Source: Strigamia acuminata
Lineage: Eukaryota > Arthropoda > Chilopoda > Geophilomorpha > Linotaeniidae
Assembly (NCBI GenBank): GCA_949358305.1
Contig: OX442314.1
Location: 48,618,581 to 48,678,580, forward strand
DNA: 60,000 bases
Direction of reading: 5' to 3'
Made by a program: the position numbers and the translations under genes. The notes beneath the pieces were generated by a model. That model saw nothing but the letters and a program-made list of their open reading frames with translations, did not search any database and had not been told where the DNA came from. Positions 48,763 through 58,084 of the stretch are shown in pieces. Numbering within the stretch: position 1 is the first letter of the stretch; each line of letters begins with the position of its first letter.

Positions 48763-51700
48763 TCAATCTCTGTATCGTATCGGCAAAATATGATTTCTCG
48801 ATGGTCTTTTCGAATCCGAATTCGGTTTTGACTGTGCTGCCGTGGTTTTGTGTGAATCCACTCGTGGCAGAGGCAAAGCCTTTTTCTTTTTTGGATTTCC
48901 CAAAAGTTCTACTGGTGTTGGCAACTTGGTTGCGATACCAGATTCTGTTGGTCGCACTGGTGGTGGCAAGATTGTTGCTGTTCCAGTGTTCACAGGTCGG
49001 TTCTCAAGAACTTCTTCATCTTCCTCATCTAAAATGGGCCATTGAGCCTTTTCTTCTGAGGGGACGAATCTCCTGAGTTTTACAATATTGTATGTGCCTC
49101 TCGCTTGCAAAGTGATTGGTGTTGCAAGGGCATACGCATTGTTATTAAAGACTTTAGTAATTACATATGGTCCTTCAAAGCGATCCTCAAGGGACGCAGC
49201 ATATCGATTAGCAGCATTGGACAATGGGTGGGTCTTTAGTAAAACCAAATCTCCAACTTCGAATTTATCGTCGCTGCGGTGTCGATCGTAATAAGTTTTC
49301 TGTTTTGCTTGGGCTAGACTCTTATTTTTTAGAGCTGCAGCAATCAGAGTACGGTGTCTAGCGACTAGCATTCTGACAGCGTCGTAGGGCCTATTTGGGT
49401 CGAAAGGGGTGTCATAAGACACGTCTCGATTGTCCCAAAACGGTCGAATTTCTCTGCCATACGTTAGCATTGCTGGTGTAAAGCCGGTAGACACATTTGG
49501 AGCAGAGTGCAAAGCAAAATTTATTTGGTCAATGCATCTGTCCCAGTGATCGTGCTCAAAAGTAAAGATTCGAAGCATGATCTTGATATTTCTGTTTACA
49601 CGCTCAGTCAGATTAGTCTGGGGATGATAAGGTGTCGTTTTTATTGGGACAACCCCAGCATCGTCACAGAGAGTCTGATAAACGTCAGAAATGAATTGGG
49701 GGCCATTATCGCTCAACATGAAACGAGGGCACCCATGACAGCTAAAAAATCGTTTTAAAATTGGTGCAATTGCAGTCATTTTAGCAGATCTTAGCGGCGT
49801 AGCTTCCATCCAGCCAGTGGCATAATCCACCACAACCAGAATGAAGCGATTTCTGTTTGGAGTTCTAGGCAGTGGACCAATTAGGTCAATTCCTATCTTC
49901 TCAAAACGACCAATTTTTGGAGAGGTTGGGACCATTAATCCTTTTGGTTTCCTCTGAATCGGTTTACAACGTTGGCAGCGATTGCAGCTAGCTACATGAA
50001 GTTTAACTTCTTTTTGCATATTTGGCCAGAAATAAATTCTTTTCAATCGCTCCAAAGTTACTTCAACTCCTCCGTGACCAGCCATTGGGTGATCATGAAT
50101 TAGTTGGAGGGCTGCGAGTTGCAGAGACGGGGGAATAAAGATTTTAAATCCAATTCCCAAATCTTCTTCCTCTACAAAGAAATCAGTTTTAAAAGGTGCA
50201 TAAATAATAAGCATTCCTTTTCTAGTGAGTGTGCAGTCGTACTGCCTGTCTTCCAAGAACTTAGGAAGTTCTGGTCGAGGTTGTCCATCATCCAATTCTA
50301 ACCATTCGATTAGTTTTGAAAGATGTTTATCTGCACGTTGCTGCAATATAATGTTCTCGAATGACATTGAGTCATCGATCTCATTTGTGAGATAAGCTAG
50401 AGCAACAGGTTCTATAATCTCTGTTAGAGTTGCTTTTCCTTCTAATGGATTGCCATTATCAAGAGAAACTCTGGATAAGGCATCTGCGACTTGATTGTCG
50501 GTGCCTTTCCGGTACTTGATGGTGAAATTTTCATTTTGCAATTTCATTGCCCACCTAGCCAGTCTTCCAGCTGGATTTTCCATTGTCATGAGAAATCTCA
50601 GAGCGTGATGGTCAGTCTCAACTTGGTATTCAGAATATTCAATGTATGGTTTGAACTTATCAACAGCCCAAACCACAGCTAAACATTCCAAATCGGTGGT
50701 GCTGTAGTTGTTTTCCGCGCCTTGCAGAGTTCTGCTGGCGTATGCAACTGGTCTTAAAGCACCATGGTCATCAATCTGCATGAGGACAGCTCCGAGCCCG
50801 CCGCCACTAGCATCTGTATGGATGGTAAAGTTGCGTGCGAAATCAGGCAGAGGCAGCATAATTCCTTTTGCAAGTTGATTTTTCAAATATTCGAAGGCAA
50901 CATTGCATTCTTCAGACCATTCCCATTTTGTATCTTTCTTTAGAAGGGCAAAGAATGGTTTTTGAGTAATACTCAATTTTGGAATTAGAGCAGCATAGAA
51001 ACCTACCATTCCAATAAAACGCTGAAGCTGCTTTATACTGGAAGGGGTTGGATATTTTAAAATTGCCTCCACTTTGTCGTTGTTTGGGCTATAGCTCCCA
51101 TTTGACATTGTGAAACCAAGAAAATTTAATTCTTCTGGGCAAAGAAATGACTTTGACGGACTAGCTGTCAGTTTGTTTTTATCTAGTTTTGACAATATGT
51201 CATCTAGATGTTGAAGGTGTTCCTCAAATGAGTCGCTAAAAATGATAATATCATCGAGGTAAGCGAGTGCCCACTTGTGTTGTGCAGTTCCAAGAACTTG
51301 ATCCATCATTCTCTGAAACGCACTGGGTGCATTGCACAGTCCGAAAGGCATACGAGTAAACTGGTATGTTCCATCAGAGGTAGAAAAGGCAGTCTTCCTC
51401 TTATCACTTGGTTTAAGCTTTATTTGGTAGTAACCTTTAGTTAAATCAAGAGTAGAAAAGAACTTTTTCCCACCTAAACAGGCCAAAATCATAGAAATTG
51501 AGGGCATCTGATAGACGTCCTTAATTGTGATCTTATTTAGCCAGCGAAAATCAATACAGAGGCGGTAACCTCCATCTTTCTTTGCTACAATCACGGGGGG
51601 GTTTTTGTAACTCCCCTCGCAAGGTTCAGCCCAACCATCTCTCAGCAATTCAGCAACCAATTCGCGATAAATCTCAGCTTTCTTGGGATTCATTGGTCGA

Positions 51701-52473
51701 TCTTTGCATCGAAATGAAGGTGCATCTCCAGTCGGAATTGGATGTTCCAACGTGGGGTGGCAGCCAGCTTTGTCACTAAACACATGTTTGTATTTTTTTA
51801 CAAGAGTTGAGATTTGAAATCTCTGTCTTGGCAACAATTTGCTTTTTGCTAGCAGTTTCTGGCTTAAATCAGCCGTAGAGATAACAGGTGACTTTGATTC
51901 TGCAACCAAAGCATCCCATCGATCCATTATTGCATTTCCAAGTTCTTCAGGCGATGGTGGGTCGTCGAAGGGAAATGTGTCATGTGGAAAATCAATATGG
52001 AAATATTCTCGCTCTGTTAGATTGAGAACAATCTTATTTTCGATAATCCAAGAGCAACCTAATAGTATAAATTTGGAAGCTGATGGAAGAACAGTAAATG
52101 TCACCGGAAGCTCACCACCTCGCCACTTAAGTGGCAACGTGATTGTCCCGATTGGACGTGTTGGCCTATCGCCAGTGTATACAACTCGATTTTCTAAAAA
52201 TGGAGTCATAAAGTGCAAGAGGTTTAGCTTTTTAAGCATTCCCCCGCTGATGTACCTGTGGGTTGCCCCAGTATCCATCAGAGCGGTGACCTTTAAATCG
52301 TTTAGTGTTGCCTTGATGTAAGGCAGGGGAGTAATACTCTTTCCTGTCTTCAATGCAACGTTTACATGGTCGATTTCAGGTTCTGTGGAAAAAACCACGC
52401 GAGGATCTGGTTCTGTGGATGAAATGTCATCAAATAGAGCATCCTCCATGTCTTCTTCCATTGGAATCAACAC
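48763..52473 (-). CDS. Element D Pol: protease, RT, RNase H, integrase
   Basis: 1236 codons, intact. Protease with ALMDTGATHRY at 64-73; RT about 240-500 with STLDLTKGYYQ and YLDD near 404; RNase H about 540-660 with HTDASGGGLG, DLECLAVVWAV and ETDHHALRFL, then VADALSRV; integrase H2C2 domain (HDHPMAGHGG...CNRCQRCK) and D,D,E core (GIDLIGPLPRT, MLSDNGPQF, NLTERVNRN); GPY/F module (EDRFEGPYVITKVFNNNAYAL). No chromodomain. The frame is open upstream of the first ATG back to the slippery site, so it is made as a Gag-Pol fusion by -1 shift. Confidence 0.93.
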   Translation of the reverse strand: MLIPMEEDMEDALFDDISSTEPDPRVVFSTEPEIDHVNVALKTGKSITPLPYIKATLNDLKVTALMDTGATHRYISGGMLKKLNLLHFMTPFLENRVVYTGDRPTRPIGTITLPLKWRGGELPVTFTVLPSASKFILLGCSWIIENKIVLNLTEREYFHIDFPHDTFPFDDPPSPEELGNAIMDRWDALVAESKSPVISTADLSQKLLAKSKLLPRQRFQISTLVKKYKHVFSDKAGCHPTLEHPIPTGDAPSFRCKDRPMNPKKAEIYRELVAELLRDGWAEPCEGSYKNPPVIVAKKDGGYRLCIDFRWLNKITIKDVYQMPSISMILACLGGKKFFSTLDLTKGYYQIKLKPSDKRKTAFSTSDGTYQFTRMPFGLCNAPSAFQRMMDQVLGTAQHKWALAYLDDIIIFSDSFEEHLQHLDDILSKLDKNKLTASPSKSFLCPEELNFLGFTMSNGSYSPNNDKVEAILKYPTPSSIKQLQRFIGMVGFYAALIPKLSITQKPFFALLKKDTKWEWSEECNVAFEYLKNQLAKGIMLPLPDFARNFTIHTDASGGGLGAVLMQIDDHGALRPVAYASRTLQGAENNYSTTDLECLAVVWAVDKFKPYIEYSEYQVETDHHALRFLMTMENPAGRLARWAMKLQNENFTIKYRKGTDNQVADALSRVSLDNGNPLEGKATLTEIIEPVALAYLTNEIDDSMSFENIILQQRADKHLSKLIEWLELDDGQPRPELPKFLEDRQYDCTLTRKGMLIIYAPFKTDFFVEEEDLGIGFKIFIPPSLQLAALQLIHDHPMAGHGGVEVTLERLKRIYFWPNMQKEVKLHVASCNRCQRCKPIQRKPKGLMVPTSPKIGRFEKIGIDLIGPLPRTPNRNRFILVVVDYATGWMEATPLRSAKMTAIAPILKRFFSCHGCPRFMLSDNGPQFISDVYQTLCDDAGVVPIKTTPYHPQTNLTERVNRNIKIMLRIFTFEHDHWDRCIDQINFALHSAPNVSTGFTPAMLTYGREIRPFWDNRDVSYDTPFDPNRPYDAVRMLVARHRTLIAAALKNKSLAQAKQKTYYDRHRSDDKFEVGDLVLLKTHPLSNAANRYAASLEDRFEGPYVITKVFNNNAYALATPITLQARGTYNIVKLRRFVPSEEKAQWPILDEEDEEVLENRPVNTGTATILPPPVRPTESGIATKLPTPVELLGNPKKKKALPLPRVDSHKTTAAQSKPNSDSKRPSRNHILPIRYRD

Positions 52474-52489
52474 AATAGTAAGAGCGCAG

Positions 52490-52536
52490 TCGTCAGTTAC
52501 TCGGGAGTTTCTGTCGACTGCGACTCCTCGTTTCCC
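52490..52536 (-). promoter_or_regulatory. -1 ribosomal frameshift signal of element D
   Basis: G GGA AAC in the gag frame at 52536-52530 (minus strand), 7-nt spacer, then stem CGCAGTCG with CGACTGCG, extended past an A-A mismatch by CAG/CTG; loop of about 14 nt around the gag stop. The pol frame is -1 to gag. Confidence 0.78.
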
Positions 52537-54191
52537 GACATGTCAGGCCAGCCACCAAACTCGTTGGCTGCAAGCATAGCCTGCATCATGCTGTGTTGGG
52601 CAGCGGCGATTGTTTCCATTGCTGCTTTGGCGGCTTCCACCTTGAGGGGGCAATCCCGTTCAAAGTGTGCGCCACCGCAGCCCCAGCAACCGCCAACTCT
52701 TGGTTTTGTCGCATAGTCTTTGAGCCTATTGCTCGGGACTAGCGCCTTCTCGTTGCCTTCTGCGGCCTTTGTTGCTGCTATCGCAGCATTTTTAGGCGCA
52801 GGGAACAGTGTTCTATTGTTTGGATTTCTCAATCCAAACGGAACAAATTTCGGTTTATCTCCACCCGCAGCATTTGGTATTGTTACCATTTGCTGGTTGG
52901 TTTTTTGAATTGGCGTAACAGTTTCTGTTTTTGCCGCTTCGATGATTGCTGCATTTGTCACAGTTTCCTGATTTATAATCGCGGCCTCCGTAGCAATGCA
53001 AGCTTTCCTGAGCGACGCCCAAGTGTTCTCCAAATTAATGGCATTTGCGACCATGTTCTTGGCCGCTGGGCGCAGAATTGCCAGCACTTTTTGAATTTGC
53101 TGGCTCTCGTGCACAGGAATAGTCAATTGAGCATATAACTTCTCGAGTCTTATCACCACTTGGGTGGCGGACTCATGAGACAGTTGCTGTGTTTTAGCAA
53201 TTTCTGCTAAAAGCAGCGCATCGCTCGGACGAAAATGGGTGATAAATTCATGTTCGAATTCCTCCCAATTCGTTTTGGCATGAGAAGAGAACCATGTGGC
53301 CGCATCTCCTCGGAAAAACTTAAACAAATGCTCAGCGAGCACTTGGTTTAGATAAGGCAAAGCAAAGCGTAGAGAACGTTTTAAATCAATAAGGAAAGAT
53401 TTAGCTTTCGTCTTGTCCCCTGCAAACGCTTCAATTCCAATGGATTTGACTCGTTTACTTAGCTCTACTTCATCCATTGGCCTGGGAGCAGGCATAGCCT
53501 GGTCAGTCTTGTGGAGAAACTTGTCTCCCCAAGCTAGGAAAAGTGGATTACCAGTCGTAGGCGTTGCGCCTGGAGCGGCTCCAGCAACTGGTGTTGTTGC
53601 GGTGGAAGAAATCGTGTTTGAGATTGCAGATTGTGCCCTCAAATTCGACTGTCCGGCCGCCACCACGCTGTCGACGATAGCCTTTTGACTAGCTATCATC
53701 TTCAACAAGCTTTCATTCGATAATTTCGCAGAGTCTAACTCCTGCAAAGCATGAGTTAACCGGTCGCTAATATCACCGAATTCCGTGCGCGTTTGCGTTA
53801 ATTGACGCATAGTGCTATCCGATTTGTCTTGGAGTTCCACCAAGTGATCGGCTACTTTCAGAAGCGTGTCTTCCCACACTTCGTAGGTCGTCATATCATC
53901 AATAACTAGATTAAAGACGTTGCAAGTTGTTTCAAGCATCGCTTGATCCAACAATTTAACTTTAGGGACTGACATATTGTCGTTTGAAGAAGCAATCGAA
54001 TTATTATCCGAGTCGTTCAAGTCTGAATCCGTTGCGGGTGTGGAAGAATTAGGTGCAGGAGAGTCCCACGTGGTCTTACCAGTTCTGGTCGCTGGCATTG
54101 ACACAATGTGACCAAAAGCAGGACCGCAGCTTGCAAAGTGAACAAGTGGAATTAAGTCACGACCAATGAGGAGACAGGAGATTAGGCTCAA
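52497..54191 (-). CDS. Element D Gag
   Basis: 564 codons from the frame opening; the true start is more likely MPATRTGKTTWDS at 54098 (533 codons). A Ser/Asp-rich N-terminus, a heptad-rich helical region (LKVADHLVELQDKSDSTMRQL...LTHALQELDSAKLSNESLLKMI), the capsid-like core (about 270-420, KAKSFLIDLKRSLRFALPYLNQVLAEHLFKFFRGDAATWFSSH, FEHEFITHFRPSDALLLAEI) and a C-terminal zinc knuckle CWGCGGAHFERDC, spacing CX2CX3HX4C. Ends in the frameshift region. Confidence 0.88.
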   Translation of the reverse strand: MSLISCLLIGRDLIPLVHFASCGPAFGHIVSMPATRTGKTTWDSPAPNSSTPATDSDLNDSDNNSIASSNDNMSVPKVKLLDQAMLETTCNVFNLVIDDMTTYEVWEDTLLKVADHLVELQDKSDSTMRQLTQTRTEFGDISDRLTHALQELDSAKLSNESLLKMIASQKAIVDSVVAAGQSNLRAQSAISNTISSTATTPVAGAAPGATPTTGNPLFLAWGDKFLHKTDQAMPAPRPMDEVELSKRVKSIGIEAFAGDKTKAKSFLIDLKRSLRFALPYLNQVLAEHLFKFFRGDAATWFSSHAKTNWEEFEHEFITHFRPSDALLLAEIAKTQQLSHESATQVVIRLEKLYAQLTIPVHESQQIQKVLAILRPAAKNMVANAINLENTWASLRKACIATEAAIINQETVTNAAIIEAAKTETVTPIQKTNQQMVTIPNAAGGDKPKFVPFGLRNPNNRTLFPAPKNAAIAATKAAEGNEKALVPSNRLKDYATKPRVGGCWGCGGAHFERDCPLKVEAAKAAMETIAAAQHSMMQAMLAANEFGGWPDMSGNEESQSTETPE

Positions 54192-56312
54192 GTAGCCATT
54201 TCTGAGAGAGGGATTAGTGATGTCACTTCCCCCCCCTGGTTTCCCATTGGTAGAAAATTTGGATTAATTCATAGAATTGATTTCCCAGAGTTCCAAGAAA
54301 ATGTCGAAATTTGAAATTCCAATCATTCTCGAAAATTCCGAGATTTCCACATGTTTTTCTATTGTCTTTCCAGTCGCCATGTTTGATTTTTAAATAAAAA
54401 CAAAATTTCGACCGTTTTAATGTTCCAATTCCTACATTTCTGCAGAAAAAACAACACTTTTTGAAAAAACAATAGTGATTTTTCGGTTTGGAACTAGAAG
54501 TTCAGAACCAGATCAAAATGGTCTGATTCCATGAGAACATGACTTTTGTGCCCAAAAAAGGTACGAAATCGTGTCCAAAGAACTTCTAAATTTTCAAACC
54601 AGAGATTTCCATCGTCGTTTCCAACAATAGAAAGCTAACCGCGCTAGCGCGCAGACAAAACCGTTTCTTTATTGCACAGCAACATTGAAAAACAGAGAAG
54701 AAAGACAAGAAAATGAATAAAAAATCACAAAATACTGGGTGTTTTTAATATAAAATACACTCAAAAAGTTCCAATTTTTAGCAGAAGGTTTTTTCAGATA
54801 TTTACATTACGGGGATATTGTTGCAATCTCTTCTTCTGCCCCAAGAGACCAACAAACGCGCCCGCTCACCCCTTTCGGAGACTCATTCCAGTCTGCACGA
54901 GGCTGCCTTTCGACAGAAACGTGCCTACACTGAGATGTCTGTTCATCCCAATGAAATGGTGTTTTTTGTGGGACAGTCAGCTGCACTTAAAGTAAGAAGG
55001 AAATGCATCTCCTGTCCCTAGTTGCTTTGGGGGCCCACCCTTCAGCTGCCAACTTAAAGCCATGTCACCTTCTATTTGGTGCTGTCTACCTCCAGGTCAT
55101 GAAACACGTGTATTCAGTTACAACGATGTCTACTGTCCGGTGTGGCGTCCCAAAGAACCATGAAAATCATAGATAGGGAAAAAAAATCGAAGATAAAGTG
55201 AAAAAACAAAAAAGGTTGTAAAATAAACAAACTTCCAAATTGTAGAGATTGCCCAAAACTGTGGTTCGAGCACAGTCCTCGAAAACAAGCTGAAACAACT
55301 TGAAAATCCAATGAAGGTGAATAAAATTCAGAAACAAAAGTTACAGGCTAGATTCCCAGTCTTTTTTCAAAGCTGGTAGCTACCTGAACGCACAGATATC
55401 GTTCCTACGCCCTAACGAACTCTCTGTGCCATTTGAGCACTTCACCATCGGTATCCCCGTACCTCCGGCAGCTCTCCCCGCTATCCGTGTCCCAATTTTC
55501 CACAGTTCTAGGGTTGTATCCAACTTGCAACTGTTTCCAACCAGTACACGGGACAGGGTAGGATTATGACCGATGTGAACCCGGATGAGCGCCTTGAGCA
55601 GCCACAACGCAACCCATAAATTATGAGCCACAACAAAAATCAAGGCAGTCTTCCCATGTGTGCGGACACTTCGCTGCTACTCGGGTCCAACTACACGCCA
55701 ACTCACCGCACGTGACTGTTCCCGCGCCAGCGACCACTAAGCTAGCAACCTGCATCCAAGCGACTAAACGTCCTACAAGAAGTTTGGTGTCACTCAAAGC
55801 TCAGTTCAACATCGCCTCCTCGCCCGGCCCATAATGGAACCAGCGATTGCAGCGTGGCAATTAGAATATGACCGCTTCTCCCCCGTGGGAATTGGGTTGC
55901 TGGTGGCCACCAGCGCGCCTCCTCCACTAATCGAGTTTGAATACGCTGCAGACTGTTCCATTACTTTTACTTGGGCTGCGCACCAAGAAATAAAAATAAT
56001 AAAGAAGGTTTGGAATTGTATTCCCCTCCCAACCACTCAGTTTTTTAGGCTAAGCTAGAAAGGAATAGAAGACCGTTGGAAAGTGTGGCCAATGTAAGTC
56101 CCGGCTTGCCAGTACCCAGGCAAGCTGGACATGCACAGCCACCAATTTTGTCAAGTTAGGGTCCAAAATCAGCGATTAGCGGCCGTTTCGCCTGCTGATT
56201 CCCTATCACAACCATGACCAAAGAAATTTCCCCCTTTTTGATCGAAAAATTTCATTCAATGTTGAGTTATCAACTCAACCAGAAAATAGAAAAAAAAATC
56301 GCAAAGAGTTCA
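54192..56312 (-). other. Long 5' leader of element D
   Basis: About 2.1 kb between primer site and gag, unusually long. A run of eight G on the sense strand (54236-54229) followed by TGACATCAC looks like a second polypurine tract/LTR-start junction. Short open frames (55806-56036 and 55380-55643 on the sense strand, 54818-55021 antisense) have no recognisable domain. Confidence 0.5.
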
Positions 56313-56330
56313 AGATCCAGGACGGGCCCA
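56313..56330 (-). promoter_or_regulatory. Primer binding site of element D
   Basis: Minus strand TGGGCCCGTCCTGGATCT, 4 nt from the 5' LTR, beginning TGG. Confidence 0.75.
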
Positions 56331-56334
56331 CAAT

Positions 56335-56957
56335 TGTGAGTGTTTGGACGGTCGCCACGTGGTCGGGGGAGAGCCACGAGGCGCTGGACACAACACACAC
56401 GATAGAATTCACTCCGAAATACACAAGAGACACAAGTTTAGTTTAAGGTAAGCTTTATTGATGTCTAGGGGTATGATGTGGTGTCTCCCAGTGCATTTCC
56501 CAATGCGACGGCTGCGAACAGCCGTCCCTAACAAGACCGCGTGGCACGGCGGCCAATGGCCGCCATGACACACGTGGTCGGAATACCGTTTAGCCATGTC
56601 GCCGCTACGTTCACGGAGAACGCAGGACGGACATGGGGAACGTGGACTATCAAGTCCCGGCGGGCGACAGAGTCGCTACGCCAACTGGATTCGTCATTGC
56701 CGCCAGCGTGGAAGAGCGATCGTGGAAGCGACCGTTCGCCATGCTGGAAGTTAGAGAACTCTCTTGGGCCTCTGCGGGGCCCACCACTTCCGGAAGGGGC
56801 ACTTCCGGTTCCCAATTGGCCGGGCCAACGACCATCAGCTCCACCTGGTGCGGGGGTCCGCAACAGGTGCGCGCGAGAAACACACGAGGTGCGCGAGAGC
56901 CGTGGAAGCGCCGTGTGTTGCAGGCAAGTGAGCGGACTGAGCGGGCAGCCGGTCACA
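56335..56957 (-). repeat. 5' LTR of element D
   Basis: 623 bp, same as 46235-46857. Confidence 0.92.
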
Positions 56958-56964
56958 ACAGTAT

Positions 56965-57235
56965 GTAGACTTGGTGGTAGAATTGGGTTTTGGCTGTTGG
57001 TGTTTAATTAATTGCTCACTTGATGGTAAAAACACAGTTTGGCCGTTGGTCTTCAGGATTTTTTTCAAAATGTAGACTTGATGGTAAAATTGGGTTTTGG
57101 CCGTTGGTGGTGTAATTAGTTGCAAACTTGATGGTAAAACTCAGTTTGGCCTTTGGTCTACAGGATTTTTAAAAAAATTTAGACTTGATGTTAGAATGGG
57201 GTTTACACACTTGATGGTAGAAGCTCAATTTGCCT
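56965..57235. repeat. 107-bp tandem repeat, about 2.5 copies
   Basis: TAGACTTG starts at 56966, 57073 and 57180, exactly 107 bp apart; each unit splits into two related halves built on CTTGATGGTAAAA...TTTGGCCGTTGGT. Part of the CACTA-like right arm. Confidence 0.85.
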
Positions 57236-58073
57236 GCCTATTGATAAGCAAGCTGTGTGTTCTTTAGTTCAGGCTTTTAATTTTCTGTTTTCTTTTCAGT
57301 TATTACTGTTCATGATACTTGAGGTATTTAATTATTTCAATTTAATTTTCCATTCTATTCCTTGAATGATTTTAACTCAACTACTGATGGTAGCAATTAC
57401 TTATCAATATATTCAAATCATGTAGAAACAAAAATAAACACATTAATTAAAATGAATTGTTTTCTAAATTGAAGTGTTTTATCTAATTTAATTTTAAATT
57501 ATGATATATAATTTAGGACTTAGTTAGAAAATGTAACATTTCCACTCAGAAAATGTTTTAAAAACAAATTTATTAAAATAAAACAAAAATTAAACTGATT
57601 GTAAAATAAGAGATTTATTTGAAAAAAAAAAAAACATAAATAAAATTTTTTTTCAGACATACATTTGCTGATAAATATACTGTTTTTAAAAGAAAAATAA
57701 ATTTATTGACAAATTTAACATTTATCAATACAATTAATGAAGAGTAAATGTGTATATAAATTTTATATTTGGCAATAATTTTAAAAGACTTTTGTAGCAG
57801 TTGTAAAGATGTATTTTTACAACTCATTTATTCACATATAAATCAAATATAAATTAGTTGATAAACACCTAATTTATTAGTTTAAAAACATTCAAATAAA
57901 CATTTGACAAAATCAATATAAACTAATTGATAAACATGATGTTTATTTTTACAAGTAAATATGCAATAAATGCATTGATAAACATAAAGTTTATCATTCA
58001 ATTTATTTCACTTTTTCAACCGTTGTAAATTTGGTAATTTTGCATCACATTTATCAACCCTTAAACTCAATAA
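57236..58073. other. Right arm of CACTA-like element, subterminal repeats
   Basis: Very AT-rich, no gene. TTGATAAACAT and its complement recur near 57860, 57930 and 57975, with palindrome GATAAACATGATGTTTAT near 57931. Comparable motifs occur in the left arm at 17170-17220. Confidence 0.7.
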
Positions 58074-58084
58074 TTTTTGCAGTG
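58074..58084 (-). repeat. Right terminal inverted repeat of CACTA-like element
   Basis: TTTTTGCAGTG, followed by the CCG duplication at 58085-58087. It also has the form of a 3' splice site (T-run then GCAG). Confidence 0.8.

Larger units (their letters stand above)
46235..56957 (-). mobile_element. Ty3/Gypsy element D, full length (10.7 kb)
   Basis: 623-bp LTRs at 46235-46857 and 56335-56957, apparently identical; target duplication ACAG at 46231-46234 and 56958-56961; primer site and polypurine tract present. Sense order on the minus strand: long leader, gag, pol, accessory ORF. All three ORFs are open and no inactivating lesion is visible, so this copy could be active. Confidence 0.93.
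17106..58084. mobile_element. CACTA/EnSpm-like DNA transposon inserted in element A, itself filled by elements B, C and D
   Basis: The ends are CACTGCAAAAA (17106-17116) and its inverse TTTTTGCAGTG (58074-58084), flanked by CCG (17103-17105) and CCG (58085-58087). CACTG termini and a 3-bp duplication are typical of animal CACTA/EnSpm elements. Subterminal motifs recur at both ends: TTGATAAATGTGAT (near 17260, and inverted near 58045) and GATAAACAT-ATGTTTA-type palindromes (17200-17220; 57930-57995), as expected of CACTA transposase-binding repeats. The accessory ORF reads in phase across the site if one CCG is counted. Without B, C and D only a few kb of CACTA sequence remain, with no recognisable transposase. 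Confidence 0.82.

Noticed and set aside
54818-55021. 67-codon + strand ORF in the element D leader
   Set aside because: No recognisable motif, antisense to the element, and of a length expected by chance.
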